Shown here: one piece after another, positions 8,238-15,962 of the stretch
How the letters are laid out: every line of letters starts with the position of its first letter
How positions within the stretch are numbered: position 1 is the stretch's first letter
Source: Rasiella rasia
GTDB taxonomy: Bacteria > Bacteroidota > Bacteroidia > Flavobacteriales > Flavobacteriaceae
Direction: 5' to 3'
Length of the DNA: 64,000 nucleotides
Assembly: GCF_011044175.1 (NCBI RefSeq)
Contig: NZ_CP049057.1
Coordinates: 449,501-513,500, forward strand
Translations under genes and position numbers: made by a program
Notes under the pieces: model-generated
Database searches by the model: none
Told to the model about the DNA's origin: nothing
The model's input: only the letters and a program-made list of their open reading frames with translations

Positions 8238-10390
8238 ACCTTTTCTAATTCTGTTAAACTAACGTTGGTGGTAAACATACCATAGTTTACAATTGCCTTT
8301 TTCTTTTCAATAGTGTCGATGGTACCAATAGCGCGGCCATCAATCATTCGCACTCGATCTCCTACTTTTAAAGTAACTTTAGGTTTTGGGGGTAGTTTTT
8401 TGGCAGCTATTTTTTCCTTCTTCTTTTCCTTTCTAATCACTGCCACCTTTTTTTCTACTTCCTGCTTTATTTCGTGCTTTTTCTGGCGAATCTCTTTTTT
8501 CTTTTTAGGGGCTATCTTTTTACGTTTGCTATTTTCTGTCAGTACCATTTTAAATAATTCATCCATCAAAGCTCGTTTCTGCTTGTTGTTGAAGTATTTT
8601 TCTGAAAGACTATCAAATTTCCTTCCCAGTGAGATTAATTTCTGATTGGAGTCATACAGCTCTTGATAACTCTCTAGTTTTTCTTGAACCTTTACGTTAA
8701 TTGCTTCCAATTGCTTGCTTTCAATACGTGCTTTTTCTGCAGAAGATTCTAGTGTTTCAGACGTTTTCCGAAGCTTAGAGCGTTCCTTTTGTAAATTAGC
8801 AATAGTTTTATCAAACCGTACCTTTCCACGTTCAATTTTCTTTTTCGATTTATTTATTAAGCTATACGGTATACCATTTTTCTGAGCTACCTCAAACGTA
8901 AATGAACTTCCGGCTTCTCCCATTTGTAGTTTATATACGGGAGCCAATGTTTTACTATCAAACTGCATGTTGGCATTAACCGCATGTGGCAATTCGTTAG
9001 CTAGTAACTTTAAATTAGAATAGTGCGTTGTGATAATTCCAAATGCCTCTCGTTCGTAGAATACTTCTAAAAATGTTTCGGCAAGAGCACCACCCAACTC
9101 AGGATCACTACCTGTTCCAAATTCATCGATTAAAAAGAGCGTGTTTTTGTTACAGCGCTTTAGAAACTGATTCATTTTTTTAAGCCTATAACTGTAGGTG
9201 CTTAAGTGATTTTCTATAGACTGATTGTCTCCAATATCTGTTAGCACACGTTCGAAAAAGCAGAACTCACTCTGCGGTGCCACAGGAACGAGCAAACCAC
9301 TTTGCAGCATTAGCTGTAATAAGCCCACCGTTTTTAATGTTATACTTTTTCCGCCAGCATTAGGTCCTGATATCACAATAATGCGCTTGTCTTGCATTAT
9401 TTCTATAGACTGCGGAAACGTTTTCTCCTTGCGTTTTTGGTTGGCAACAAGAAGTAGGGGATGAAATGCTTCTACTAAAGATAATTGCCGATTGTTTGTC
9501 AGTCTTGGAAGTACCGCATTAATCGTAGCACCATAACGAGCTTTGGCATATATAACATCTAATTCGGTAACATAGGCTTGATAAGCTGCCAAATCGTATT
9601 GAAACGGTCGTACAAACTCTGTGAGCGCTTTTAGAATTTTCTTAATTTCTTCACCTTCTTCATAGATTAGGTTGCTAAGCTCATTTGCAAACTCAAGGGT
9701 CTCTTGAGGCTCTATATATACAAGACTTCCAGTTTTAGACTGTCCTAAGACCGCGCCCTTCACCTTTTTCCGGTGCATGGCTTTTACCGCCAACACACGT
9801 CTGTTATCTACAATGGTCTCTCTAATTTCGTCTAAATAATCTGAACCCGAATACCTACTTAATGCTTTTGTAAAAGAAGAGTTAATCTGACTCTTTACTA
9901 CGTGCAATCTCCGTCTAATAAGTCCTAGTTCTTCAGAGGCATCGTCTTTTACCTCCCCATATTTATCGAATATTTTTTTAATTTCAATAGCAATGGCAGG
10001 AGTGAAGCTAACTGCTTCAGAAAATGCTTGTAATTCTATATAGAATTCTTCAAACTTTTTAAAAAACTTAAGTAGGGTTTGTGTTGTTTCTGAAAGCGCT
10101 AGTAACTTCCTAAAACTAAAACGTTCTAAGGTGCTGTTTTCAATCTCTAAAAGCTGAAGCTCCTTAAATATGGGCTCAAAGCCATGATTAGGTATGGGAG
10201 AATCACTACCAAAAGAAGCAGTAAATTCTTTAACTCGTTGCAAGGAGGGAAGTACATTGTCAACATCTGCAAACGGTTCAATTTTCAAGACCTGATCGTT
10301 TCCCGGCGCTGTGATACAGAATTCCGACACCTGTTGCAAAACAGTTGGAAATTCTAAATCTATTAATGTCTTTTGATGAATTCTTATCAT
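8234..10390 (-). CDS. MutS2-like DNA-binding ATPase lacking the Smr domain
   Basis: 718-residue MutS2-family ATPase. The N-terminal core and clamp helices (1-320) are followed by the ABC-type ATPase with Walker A GPNAGGKS near 341, the ENHLSTYSYRLKK segment, Walker B LFLIDEFGTGSDP near 420 and TTHYSNLK. A long charged coiled coil (about 510-670, rich in Lys/Glu) follows. The protein ends with a short KOW/SH3-like module (VGDRVRMIDGRAIGTI). The C-terminal Smr endonuclease domain typical of MutS2 (about 80 residues) is absent. MutS2 proteins act on recombination intermediates or collided ribosomes rather than in mismatch repair. Which role applies here cannot be read from sequence, but cleavage through Smr is excluded. 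Confidence 0.88.
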   Translation of the reverse strand: MIRIHQKTLIDLEFPTVLQQVSEFCITAPGNDQVLKIEPFADVDNVLPSLQRVKEFTASFGSDSPIPNHGFEPIFKELQLLEIENSTLERFSFRKLLALSETTQTLLKFFKKFEEFYIELQAFSEAVSFTPAIAIEIKKIFDKYGEVKDDASEELGLIRRRLHVVKSQINSSFTKALSRYSGSDYLDEIRETIVDNRRVLAVKAMHRKKVKGAVLGQSKTGSLVYIEPQETLEFANELSNLIYEEGEEIKKILKALTEFVRPFQYDLAAYQAYVTELDVIYAKARYGATINAVLPRLTNNRQLSLVEAFHPLLLVANQKRKEKTFPQSIEIMQDKRIIVISGPNAGGKSITLKTVGLLQLMLQSGLLVPVAPQSEFCFFERVLTDIGDNQSIENHLSTYSYRLKKMNQFLKRCNKNTLFLIDEFGTGSDPELGGALAETFLEVFYEREAFGIITTHYSNLKLLANELPHAVNANMQFDSKTLAPVYKLQMGEAGSSFTFEVAQKNGIPYSLINKSKKKIERGKVRFDKTIANLQKERSKLRKTSETLESSAEKARIESKQLEAINVKVQEKLESYQELYDSNQKLISLGRKFDSLSEKYFNNKQKRALMDELFKMVLTENSKRKKIAPKKKKEIRQKKHEIKQEVEKKVAVIRKEKKKEKIAAKKLPPKPKVTLKVGDRVRMIDGRAIGTIDTIEKKKAIVNYGMFTTNVSLTELEKV

Positions 10391-10488
10391 AGCTTGTGTA
10401 AAATAACTACCTGTTAAACGTCATTTCTTTCTAATACAGGTTAGCAACGGCTAAAGTTTCTTAATTTTACGTTGCAAAAGTACGCATA

Positions 10489-11154
10489 ATGGATATAAAA
10501 ATTGAGTCGAGTTGGAAGTCTGTTCTAAGTCAAGAGTTTGAGAAACCTTATTTTAAGGAGCTCACTCGATTTGTGAAAAATGCGTATTCAGAAGTGCAGT
10601 GTTTTCCTCCGGGTAACCGTATTTTCTCGGCATTTGACCATACGCCATTTAATGATGTAAAAGTTGTAATAATTGGGCAAGATCCTTATCATGGACTTAG
10701 GCAAGCCAACGGACTCTGTTTTTCTGTGGCAGATGGGGTGAGTATTCCTCCTTCATTGCAAAATATCTTTAGGGAAATAAAAGATGATGTTGGGGTTCAT
10801 ATTCCAACTTCTGGCAATTTAGAGCGTTGGGCTTCGCAAGGCGTACTGCTGTTAAATGCTACACTCACTGTTCAAGCACATCAGGCTGGGAGTCATCAGA
10901 AAAAAGGATGGGAAACGTTCACAGATGCTGTGATTTCTAAATTGTCTGAAGAACGAGAAGGGATTGTATTTTTACTGTGGGGAGGCTATGCAAAAAAGAA
11001 AGGTGCCAAAATAGACAACAGCAAGCATTGCGTATTAACCAGCGGTCATCCATCGCCTTTAAGTGCCAACAGGGGATATTGGTTTGGTAACAAACATTTC
11101 AGCAAAACAAATGCGTTTTTAGCAAAAACAAATCAACAAGTCATTAGTTGGTAA
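10489..11154 (+). CDS. ung: Uracil-DNA glycosylase, family 1
   Basis: 221-residue base-excision repair enzyme that removes uracil from DNA. The family 1 motifs are complete: IIGQDPYHG at 61-69 with catalytic Asp65, the uracil-binding LLLNATLTV, and the leucine-loop motif HPSPLS starting at His187 and followed by NKHFSKTN. Length is normal for the family. It is divergent from the mutS2-like gene, with about 100 bp of shared promoter region. The CotH gene follows 29 bp after its stop codon and may be co-transcribed. Confidence 0.96.
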   Translation: MDIKIESSWKSVLSQEFEKPYFKELTRFVKNAYSEVQCFPPGNRIFSAFDHTPFNDVKVVIIGQDPYHGLRQANGLCFSVADGVSIPPSLQNIFREIKDDVGVHIPTSGNLERWASQGVLLLNATLTVQAHQAGSHQKKGWETFTDAVISKLSEEREGIVFLLWGGYAKKKGAKIDNSKHCVLTSGHPSPLSANRGYWFGNKHFSKTNAFLAKTNQQVISW

Positions 11155-11183
11155 ATGGAACAAAATTTGATTATTATCTAATT

Positions 11184-12614
11184 ATGAAAACAACTAAATT
11201 ACTTTTAGTAAGTGGTGCATTAAGTCTTACCTTATTAGCATGTGGACAAAATTCACCTAACTTTAAAGCGCAACCAGACAGTTATCAGATTGACCACGAA
11301 AAAAATATTATTGTTGTCAATATCGATGCTGAAGATGATATAACGCATGAAATCTCATCTGTTACACTAGATGAAGTGTATGAACTTTCAACACCCGTGC
11401 AAGGGTTGCAAAATACCCAGCGTTATGAAGTCATTAAAGGCAAGGAAAGCTATTCGTTGTTTATTACCAAATCGCCTATTATTTCAATACAGGTAAAAGA
11501 TTCACTAACCAAACACCCAAAAGTACTTGGTCATTTTAGGTATTTCGACGCAGATACTACTTTTAGCAGTGTTATAGGCATGGACTTACGAGGTAATTTG
11601 TCGCTAACATATCCGAAGAAATCCTTTAACATAGAATTTTATACAGACAGTGTTTCAAAAGGTAAAAAGGAATTAAAATTTAAAGATCTGCGGAAAGAAG
11701 ACGATTGGATTTTAGACGGCCTTTATAACGAACCCTTGCTATTAAGAGCCTATACATCTCAAAAACTTTGGAAAGATATTCATACGCCTTGGTACGCCGA
11801 AGATGAACCCAAAGCACGAGCAACAGTAGATGGAGTATATGTAGACTTATTTGTGAATAATGAATACAGAGGTGTGTATCTACTTTCTGAAAAAATTAAG
11901 AGATCGCTACTAAAGCTTAAGAAAATGAAAGGTGACACAGTACGAGGCGAGCTGTTTAAAGCTGGATACTATCACGGCGGAACATCATTTAAAGAAGCTC
12001 CAGAGTTTAAAAACTCCTTACCCACATGGGCGGGGTGGGAAATGGAATACCCGTATGAAGATTATACGGCCCATTACAACAATTTACACAAAGCGATCAA
12101 TTTTGTAATTTCAAGTGATGCTACCGATTTCGACGAGCAACTAGGTATTTATTTTGATGAAGAGAATATGGTAGATTACTTCTTGTTTGCCAATTTAATT
12201 CGTGCAACAGATAACTTTGGGAAAAACTTTTATCTAGCCAAATACAAAGAAGAAACAGCCTATTTTATTGTTCCATGGGATATGGATGGTGTCTTGGGAA
12301 CAATTCAGGCAGGAAAGAGAATTCCTACCACAAACGATGTACTAAGTAATAATTTGTTTGATAGAATGGTGGCCAACCCTAGGTTGAAATATGAAATGGG
12401 AAAACGTTGGAAGGATTTACGGACAACGTCTTTTCATACAGATAGTCTAATTGCTCGTATCGAAAAGAGGTACAATAAATTAGCGGATACAAAAATGTAT
12501 GAGAGGGACGAATTAGCCTGGAACAAAAGCCATGAAGCAGAGCATCTAACGTACATGCTCGATTGGCTTCAAAAGCGATTAACGTATTTAGATACGTACT
12601 TTACCGAAGAGTAG
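11184..12614 (+). CDS. CotH-kinase-like lipoprotein
   Basis: 476-residue lipoprotein. The start at 11184 is chosen because it puts a signal peptide first, with LTLLAC lipobox at Cys20; a frame-extended start at 11148 would put 12 polar residues before it. The body matches the CotH protein-kinase-like fold. GMDLRGNLSLTYPKKSFNIE and DDWILDGLYNEPLLLR come first, then the adenine-region segment VYLLSEKIKR. FLFANLIRATDNFGKNFYL and the metal-binding PWDMDGVLG follow. Bacillus CotH phosphorylates spore-coat proteins; in Bacteroidota the targets are unknown. The lipid anchor places this one in the periplasm or on the surface, where ATP supply is unclear. Confidence 0.85.
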   Translation: MKTTKLLLVSGALSLTLLACGQNSPNFKAQPDSYQIDHEKNIIVVNIDAEDDITHEISSVTLDEVYELSTPVQGLQNTQRYEVIKGKESYSLFITKSPIISIQVKDSLTKHPKVLGHFRYFDADTTFSSVIGMDLRGNLSLTYPKKSFNIEFYTDSVSKGKKELKFKDLRKEDDWILDGLYNEPLLLRAYTSQKLWKDIHTPWYAEDEPKARATVDGVYVDLFVNNEYRGVYLLSEKIKRSLLKLKKMKGDTVRGELFKAGYYHGGTSFKEAPEFKNSLPTWAGWEMEYPYEDYTAHYNNLHKAINFVISSDATDFDEQLGIYFDEENMVDYFLFANLIRATDNFGKNFYLAKYKEETAYFIVPWDMDGVLGTIQAGKRIPTTNDVLSNNLFDRMVANPRLKYEMGKRWKDLRTTSFHTDSLIARIEKRYNKLADTKMYERDELAWNKSHEAEHLTYMLDWLQKRLTYLDTYFTEE

Positions 12615-12624
12615 TAGTTAAATT

Positions 12625-12726
12625 TTACTCTTCTGGTACTTCTTGTTCGGAGTCGTTGCAACTAAACTGTAATAACAGAAAATTAGTAACAAGCAAGCTC
12701 CCCAAAATGATGAAAAATAGTGTCAT
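12625..12726 (-). CDS. Small single-pass membrane peptide (hypothetical)
   Basis: A 33-residue frame on the minus strand starts ATG and ends TAA. It encodes one long hydrophobic helix (MTLFFIILGSLLVTNFLLL) followed by an acidic tail with a single cysteine (FSCNDSEQEVPEE). The sequence has the shape of a real membrane peptide or mini-lipoprotein rather than random coding. It lies 67 bp downstream of the binding-protein gene on the same strand and just after the convergent CotH gene. A short inverted repeat (CTTACT / AGTAAG) sits just upstream of its start. I recognise no family. Confidence 0.45.
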   Translation of the reverse strand: MTLFFIILGSLLVTNFLLLQFSCNDSEQEVPEE

Positions 12727-12793
12727 AATCTTACTTTTTACAGTAGTAAGATGCACCACTTAATTTGGGGTTGCGTGTTAGGTTAAAAAAAAG

Positions 12794-13648
12794 TTAAAAA
12801 ATGTGGAGCAATTTTTCTGTTGCGATGCTTTTCTCAATTAGATCTAGCTGAAGCAATTTATCTTGAACCCTTGTTACTTCTTTATTGGTAAGTTGTTTTT
12901 GGCTCCATTCGGTAAGATGCAACCATTCTTGAACATCCTCTAATTGTTGCCCATATCTATTGCTAATCATTCTGTCTATAGCCGGAATATCTTTAAATTC
13001 ACTTGTGGTACGGTTTATTGTTGTTAAGACATTCTGTACAGCCGTAGGGTTTTCTTCCAACAGTTGGTCTCGTACAGCAATTACAAAGCAAGGCCATGGT
13101 GTTGGACATTCACCAACACGTTTAAAAGGCCCCTCGTCTACGTATGGTTTTGTGGTAAACTTTTCCCACATAAAATAATCGCCAATACCTTTAGGTAAGT
13201 TCTCAAGTGCACCATTTAGATTTTTTATAACCTCAAAATCTAAATCACTTTCCAAATCCCAACCTTGATTTTCCGCATTAACAAAAGCCATAAGGTGAGA
13301 CCCAGATCCATATCTACTAATAGCCGCCTTGGTTCCCTTTAAGTCTGAAATAGTATCGTAATCAGAATTTTCAGCTACATGAATCCCCCAAATAAGAGGA
13401 GAGTCTATAAAGCCTTGAACAATTTTTGATGGATTGCCCATCACAATATCACGAATAATACCTTCGGTAAGAATTACCGCCATATCAATTTCGTCATTGC
13501 GCAACGCTTTACACATCTGTCCTGTACCTCCGTGAAAGTCGTGCCATCTTAAATTAATACCATGCTCTTGGTACTCTTTGTCACGTAGTGTTAAATACCA
13601 AGGTAAGTTAAAGTGTTCTGGCACTCCGCCAATTTTAAGATTAATCAT
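12794..13648 (-). CDS. Substrate-binding-domain protein without signal peptide
   Basis: 284-residue protein with the two-lobed fold of NMT1/THI5/SsuA-type binding proteins. Typical segments are LKIGGVPEHFNLPWY at the start, HGGTGQMCKALRNDEIDMAV, and DLKGTKAAISRYGSGSHLMAF. The last resembles the ligand-loop region of such proteins. No signal peptide or lipobox is present, so it seems to act in the cytosol rather than as a transporter component. No permease or ATPase gene is adjacent. It overlaps the nucleoside phosphorylase gene by 8 bp and is surely co-transcribed with it. Ligand unknown. A distant MqnA-like menaquinone enzyme is an alternative fold relative, but the N-terminal motifs fit THI5-like proteins better. 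Confidence 0.7.
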   Translation of the reverse strand: MINLKIGGVPEHFNLPWYLTLRDKEYQEHGINLRWHDFHGGTGQMCKALRNDEIDMAVILTEGIIRDIVMGNPSKIVQGFIDSPLIWGIHVAENSDYDTISDLKGTKAAISRYGSGSHLMAFVNAENQGWDLESDLDFEVIKNLNGALENLPKGIGDYFMWEKFTTKPYVDEGPFKRVGECPTPWPCFVIAVRDQLLEENPTAVQNVLTTINRTTSEFKDIPAIDRMISNRYGQQLEDVQEWLHLTEWSQKQLTNKEVTRVQDKLLQLDLIEKSIATEKLLHIF

Positions 13649-14522
13649 GGGTGAGTAGGTCTAAAGTAGTTACAATAAGGTTATCTATAGTTTGTTTTGG
13701 TGTACTGCTGAAAGTACCGCTAACGCGATTGGCAAGTATGGCATTTAGTGAGATTGCGTTATGTCCTAGCAGTTTTGCCATGCCATAAATTCCCGAAGTT
13801 TCCATTTCTAAATTGGTAATTACGTGATTTTTATACTGAAACGATTGTAGCTTCTCATTCAGGTGGCTATCTTCAAGCTGAAGCCGCAACGTTCTTCCTT
13901 GCGGACCATAAAACCCTACATTGGTTGCAGTGATTCCGGTACGAAAAGGTTTTTCTGAAAAACGTTCTAACAAAGAGGTGTCTGCAGTTACAACATACGG
14001 ACTCGATTTATGGGCATTCCATTGCATTTGGCTTCTTAACGCTTCTGAGAAATTATGGTCTAAGAAATCTACATCTTTATAAAAGTGAAGTAAATTATCA
14101 AATCCAATAGCCATTTCCGAAGCTACAAAACTATCTAATGGAATATCGGGTTGTATACTGCCAGAGGTGCCAATACGCACAAATTCTAACGTTGTATGTT
14201 GTTGTTTTATAGTTCGACTTTTAAAATCGATATTAACCAGGGCATCTAACTCGTTAAAAACAATGTCAATATTATCTGTTCCAATTCCGGTGGAGATTAC
14301 CGTAATTGGCTTGCCTTTATAGGTGCCTGTATTTGTTTTAAATTCTCTACGGTGCACAGCTACTTCAATAGAATCAAAATGTTTTGAAACGTCTTCAACT
14401 CTATCGGGATCTCCAACGGTAATTATGGTGTGCGCTATATCGCCTGGTTTTAAATGAAGGTGGTAAATACTACCGTCTTCGTTTAAGATAAATTCGCTAG
14501 ACGTTAAAGGTTTGTTCTTCAA
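13641..14522 (-). CDS. Nucleoside phosphorylase (uridine phosphorylase-like)
   Basis: 293-residue member of the purine/uridine phosphorylase family, which cleaves nucleosides with phosphate to base and ribose-1-phosphate. Seen are the phosphate-site segment TVGDPDRVEDVSKHF near 37-51, STGIGTDNIDIVFNEL, the second phosphate-site segment RIGTSGSIQPDIPL, and the ribose/base-site segment NLEMETSGIYGMAKLLGH. The only possible start at the right place is a TTG at 14522; upstream the frame reaches the SUI1 stop codon without an ATG. It is close behind the SUI1 gene and overlaps the binding-protein gene. The binding protein may handle the same base or nucleoside (inference). Confidence 0.88.
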   Translation of the reverse strand: MKNKPLTSSEFILNEDGSIYHLHLKPGDIAHTIITVGDPDRVEDVSKHFDSIEVAVHRREFKTNTGTYKGKPITVISTGIGTDNIDIVFNELDALVNIDFKSRTIKQQHTTLEFVRIGTSGSIQPDIPLDSFVASEMAIGFDNLLHFYKDVDFLDHNFSEALRSQMQWNAHKSSPYVVTADTSLLERFSEKPFRTGITATNVGFYGPQGRTLRLQLEDSHLNEKLQSFQYKNHVITNLEMETSGIYGMAKLLGHNAISLNAILANRVSGTFSSTPKQTIDNLIVTTLDLLTHD

Positions 14523-14564
14523 AGTTATCGTGTGCTTAGTAAGCGGTTCAGTTATAGCAGATTG

Positions 14565-14894
14565 CTATCCACCTACGCGCTTGGTCTTAAATCCCTTTTC
14601 TTGTAAAAACTTCATGATTTTATCTCGAAAATCACCTTGTATGATTATTTGTTCGTTTTTAAAACTTCCCCCAACGCCTAGCCATTGTTTTAGCTCTTTG
14701 GCTAATTGCTTAAAATCACTATCGGCTCCAGTATAGCCTTCTATAATGGTAATTGGCTTGCCTTTGCGCTTTTCGTATTTACAAATCAGTGGGTCTTCTT
14801 GCATCCAAAGCTGATCGTTTTGGCTTTCTTCGGAATCACTCTCAGAAACCTCATGATCTGGAAACAAATTCTTTAATTGGTCTTTTAAGTCCAT
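14565..14894 (-). CDS. SUI1/eIF1-family translation factor (YciH-like)
   Basis: 109-residue protein homologous to eukaryotic eIF1 and bacterial YciH. The N-terminal 40 residues are acidic and probably flexible. The SUI1 fold follows, from KRKGKPITIIEGYTG through LAKELKQWLGVGGSFKNEQI to the IQGDFRDKIMKFLQEKG end. YciH-type proteins bind the small ribosomal subunit and can proofread initiation. It starts 3 bp after the stop of the 2OG oxygenase, in one leftward transcription unit. Confidence 0.93.
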   Translation of the reverse strand: MDLKDQLKNLFPDHEVSESDSEESQNDQLWMQEDPLICKYEKRKGKPITIIEGYTGADSDFKQLAKELKQWLGVGGSFKNEQIIIQGDFRDKIMKFLQEKGFKTKRVGG

Positions 14895-14897
14895 TAG

Positions 14898-15848
14898 TTA
14901 TTTCTTAATCAATCCAATTTCAATCAAACGCTGTCTTAAAAACTCACCAGCGGTAATATCATCAAAGGCTTTAGGATGTTGTTTGTCTACACATTCTGGC
15001 ATACAACTTAAATCCATATCACTGCGAGGGTGCATAAAAAAAGGAATTGAATAGCGAGGGGTTCCCCATTGTTCTTTTGGCGGATTCACAACGCGGTGTA
15101 TGGTAGAACGCAATTTATTGTTGGTATGTCGTTCTAACATATCTCCTACGTTAATTACCAATTCATCTTCTTCAGGTGTGGCATCAATCCATTCTCCGTC
15201 TTTTCTTAACACTTGAAGACCTCCCGTAGAAGCCCCCATTAAGAGAGTGATTAAATTGATATCCCCATGTGCTCCTGCGCGCACTGCGCCTTTGGGTTCT
15301 TCGGTAATAGGAGGGTAGTGAATTGGGCGCAAGATACTATTTCCATTAGCAGCCCAATGATCAAAATAATGTTCGTCTACACCAATATATAGCGCCAAAG
15401 CTCGTAATACGTATATGCCCGTTTTTTCTAACATTCTATAAGCCTCCATACCAGTAGCATTAAAATCTGGTAATTCGTTTACTACAACGTTATCGGGATA
15501 TTCATCAATTAAGTTAGCATCTGTATCGGGTTCTTGACCAAAATGCCAAAACTCCTTTAAATCTCCTTCTTTTTTGCCTTTGGCATGTTCTTTCCCAAAA
15601 GAAACATACCCACGTTGTCCACCCAAACCTTCTATTTCGTACTTTTTCTTTTCCTCAACTGAAAGCGCAAAAAATGCTTTAATCTCTTTGTATAAATCTT
15701 GTACTAGGGTATCGCTTAAGAAGTGATTTTTCAGCGATACAAATCCAATTTCTTCATATGCACTGCCAATTTCATCTACAAACTTCTGTTTACGTTGCGG
15801 ATCATCACTAAGGAAATCGGCTAAATCTACGCTTGGGATATTATTCAT
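14898..15848 (-). CDS. 2-oxoglutarate/Fe(II) oxygenase, isopenicillin N synthase family
   Basis: 316-residue non-haem iron oxygenase. The N-terminal DIOX_N region (3-130) begins with IPSVDLADFL. The double-stranded beta-helix core has the iron ligands His and Asp in AGAHGDINLITLL, the distal His in LRSTIHRVVNPP, and the co-substrate Arg in RYSIPFFMHP. All catalytic residues are present, so it should be active. Substrate is unknown; in flavobacteria this family is common and not tied to beta-lactams. It heads the leftward group with SUI1, phosphorylase and binding protein. A TATCTTTG box on the minus strand lies about 20 bp before the ATG. Confidence 0.9.
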   Translation of the reverse strand: MNNIPSVDLADFLSDDPQRKQKFVDEIGSAYEEIGFVSLKNHFLSDTLVQDLYKEIKAFFALSVEEKKKYEIEGLGGQRGYVSFGKEHAKGKKEGDLKEFWHFGQEPDTDANLIDEYPDNVVVNELPDFNATGMEAYRMLEKTGIYVLRALALYIGVDEHYFDHWAANGNSILRPIHYPPITEEPKGAVRAGAHGDINLITLLMGASTGGLQVLRKDGEWIDATPEEDELVINVGDMLERHTNNKLRSTIHRVVNPPKEQWGTPRYSIPFFMHPRSDMDLSCMPECVDKQHPKAFDDITAGEFLRQRLIEIGLIKK

Positions 15849-15867
15849 GACATTCGTTTTAGTGCTA

Positions 15868-15875
15868 CAAAGATA
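15868..15875 (-). promoter_or_regulatory. Candidate -7 box for the 2OG-oxygenase operon
   Basis: The minus strand reads TATCTTTG, a perfect TAnnTTTG, ending 19 bases before the ATG. No -33 TTTG at the usual distance is seen. Confidence 0.4.
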
Positions 15876-15943
15876 TCAAAATACTACCGCAATTCCATTT
15901 CAAAAAAAATGAAGCTTCTAAGCCAACAAACATTGAAATTTTC

Positions 15944-15951
15944 TACATTTG
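15944..15951 (+). promoter_or_regulatory. Candidate -7 box for the E1 dehydrogenase gene
   Basis: TACATTTG fits TAnnTTTG and ends 11 bases before the ATG at 15963, giving a leader of only a few bases. The -33 element is not recognisable. Confidence 0.4.
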
Positions 15952-15962
15952 GTGCATTCTAA

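Noticed and set aside
8313-8645. Hydrophobic 110-codon frame opposite the mutS2-like gene
   Set aside because: It is the antisense of a Lys/Glu-rich coiled coil, which always yields Phe/Leu/Ser-rich shadow frames.
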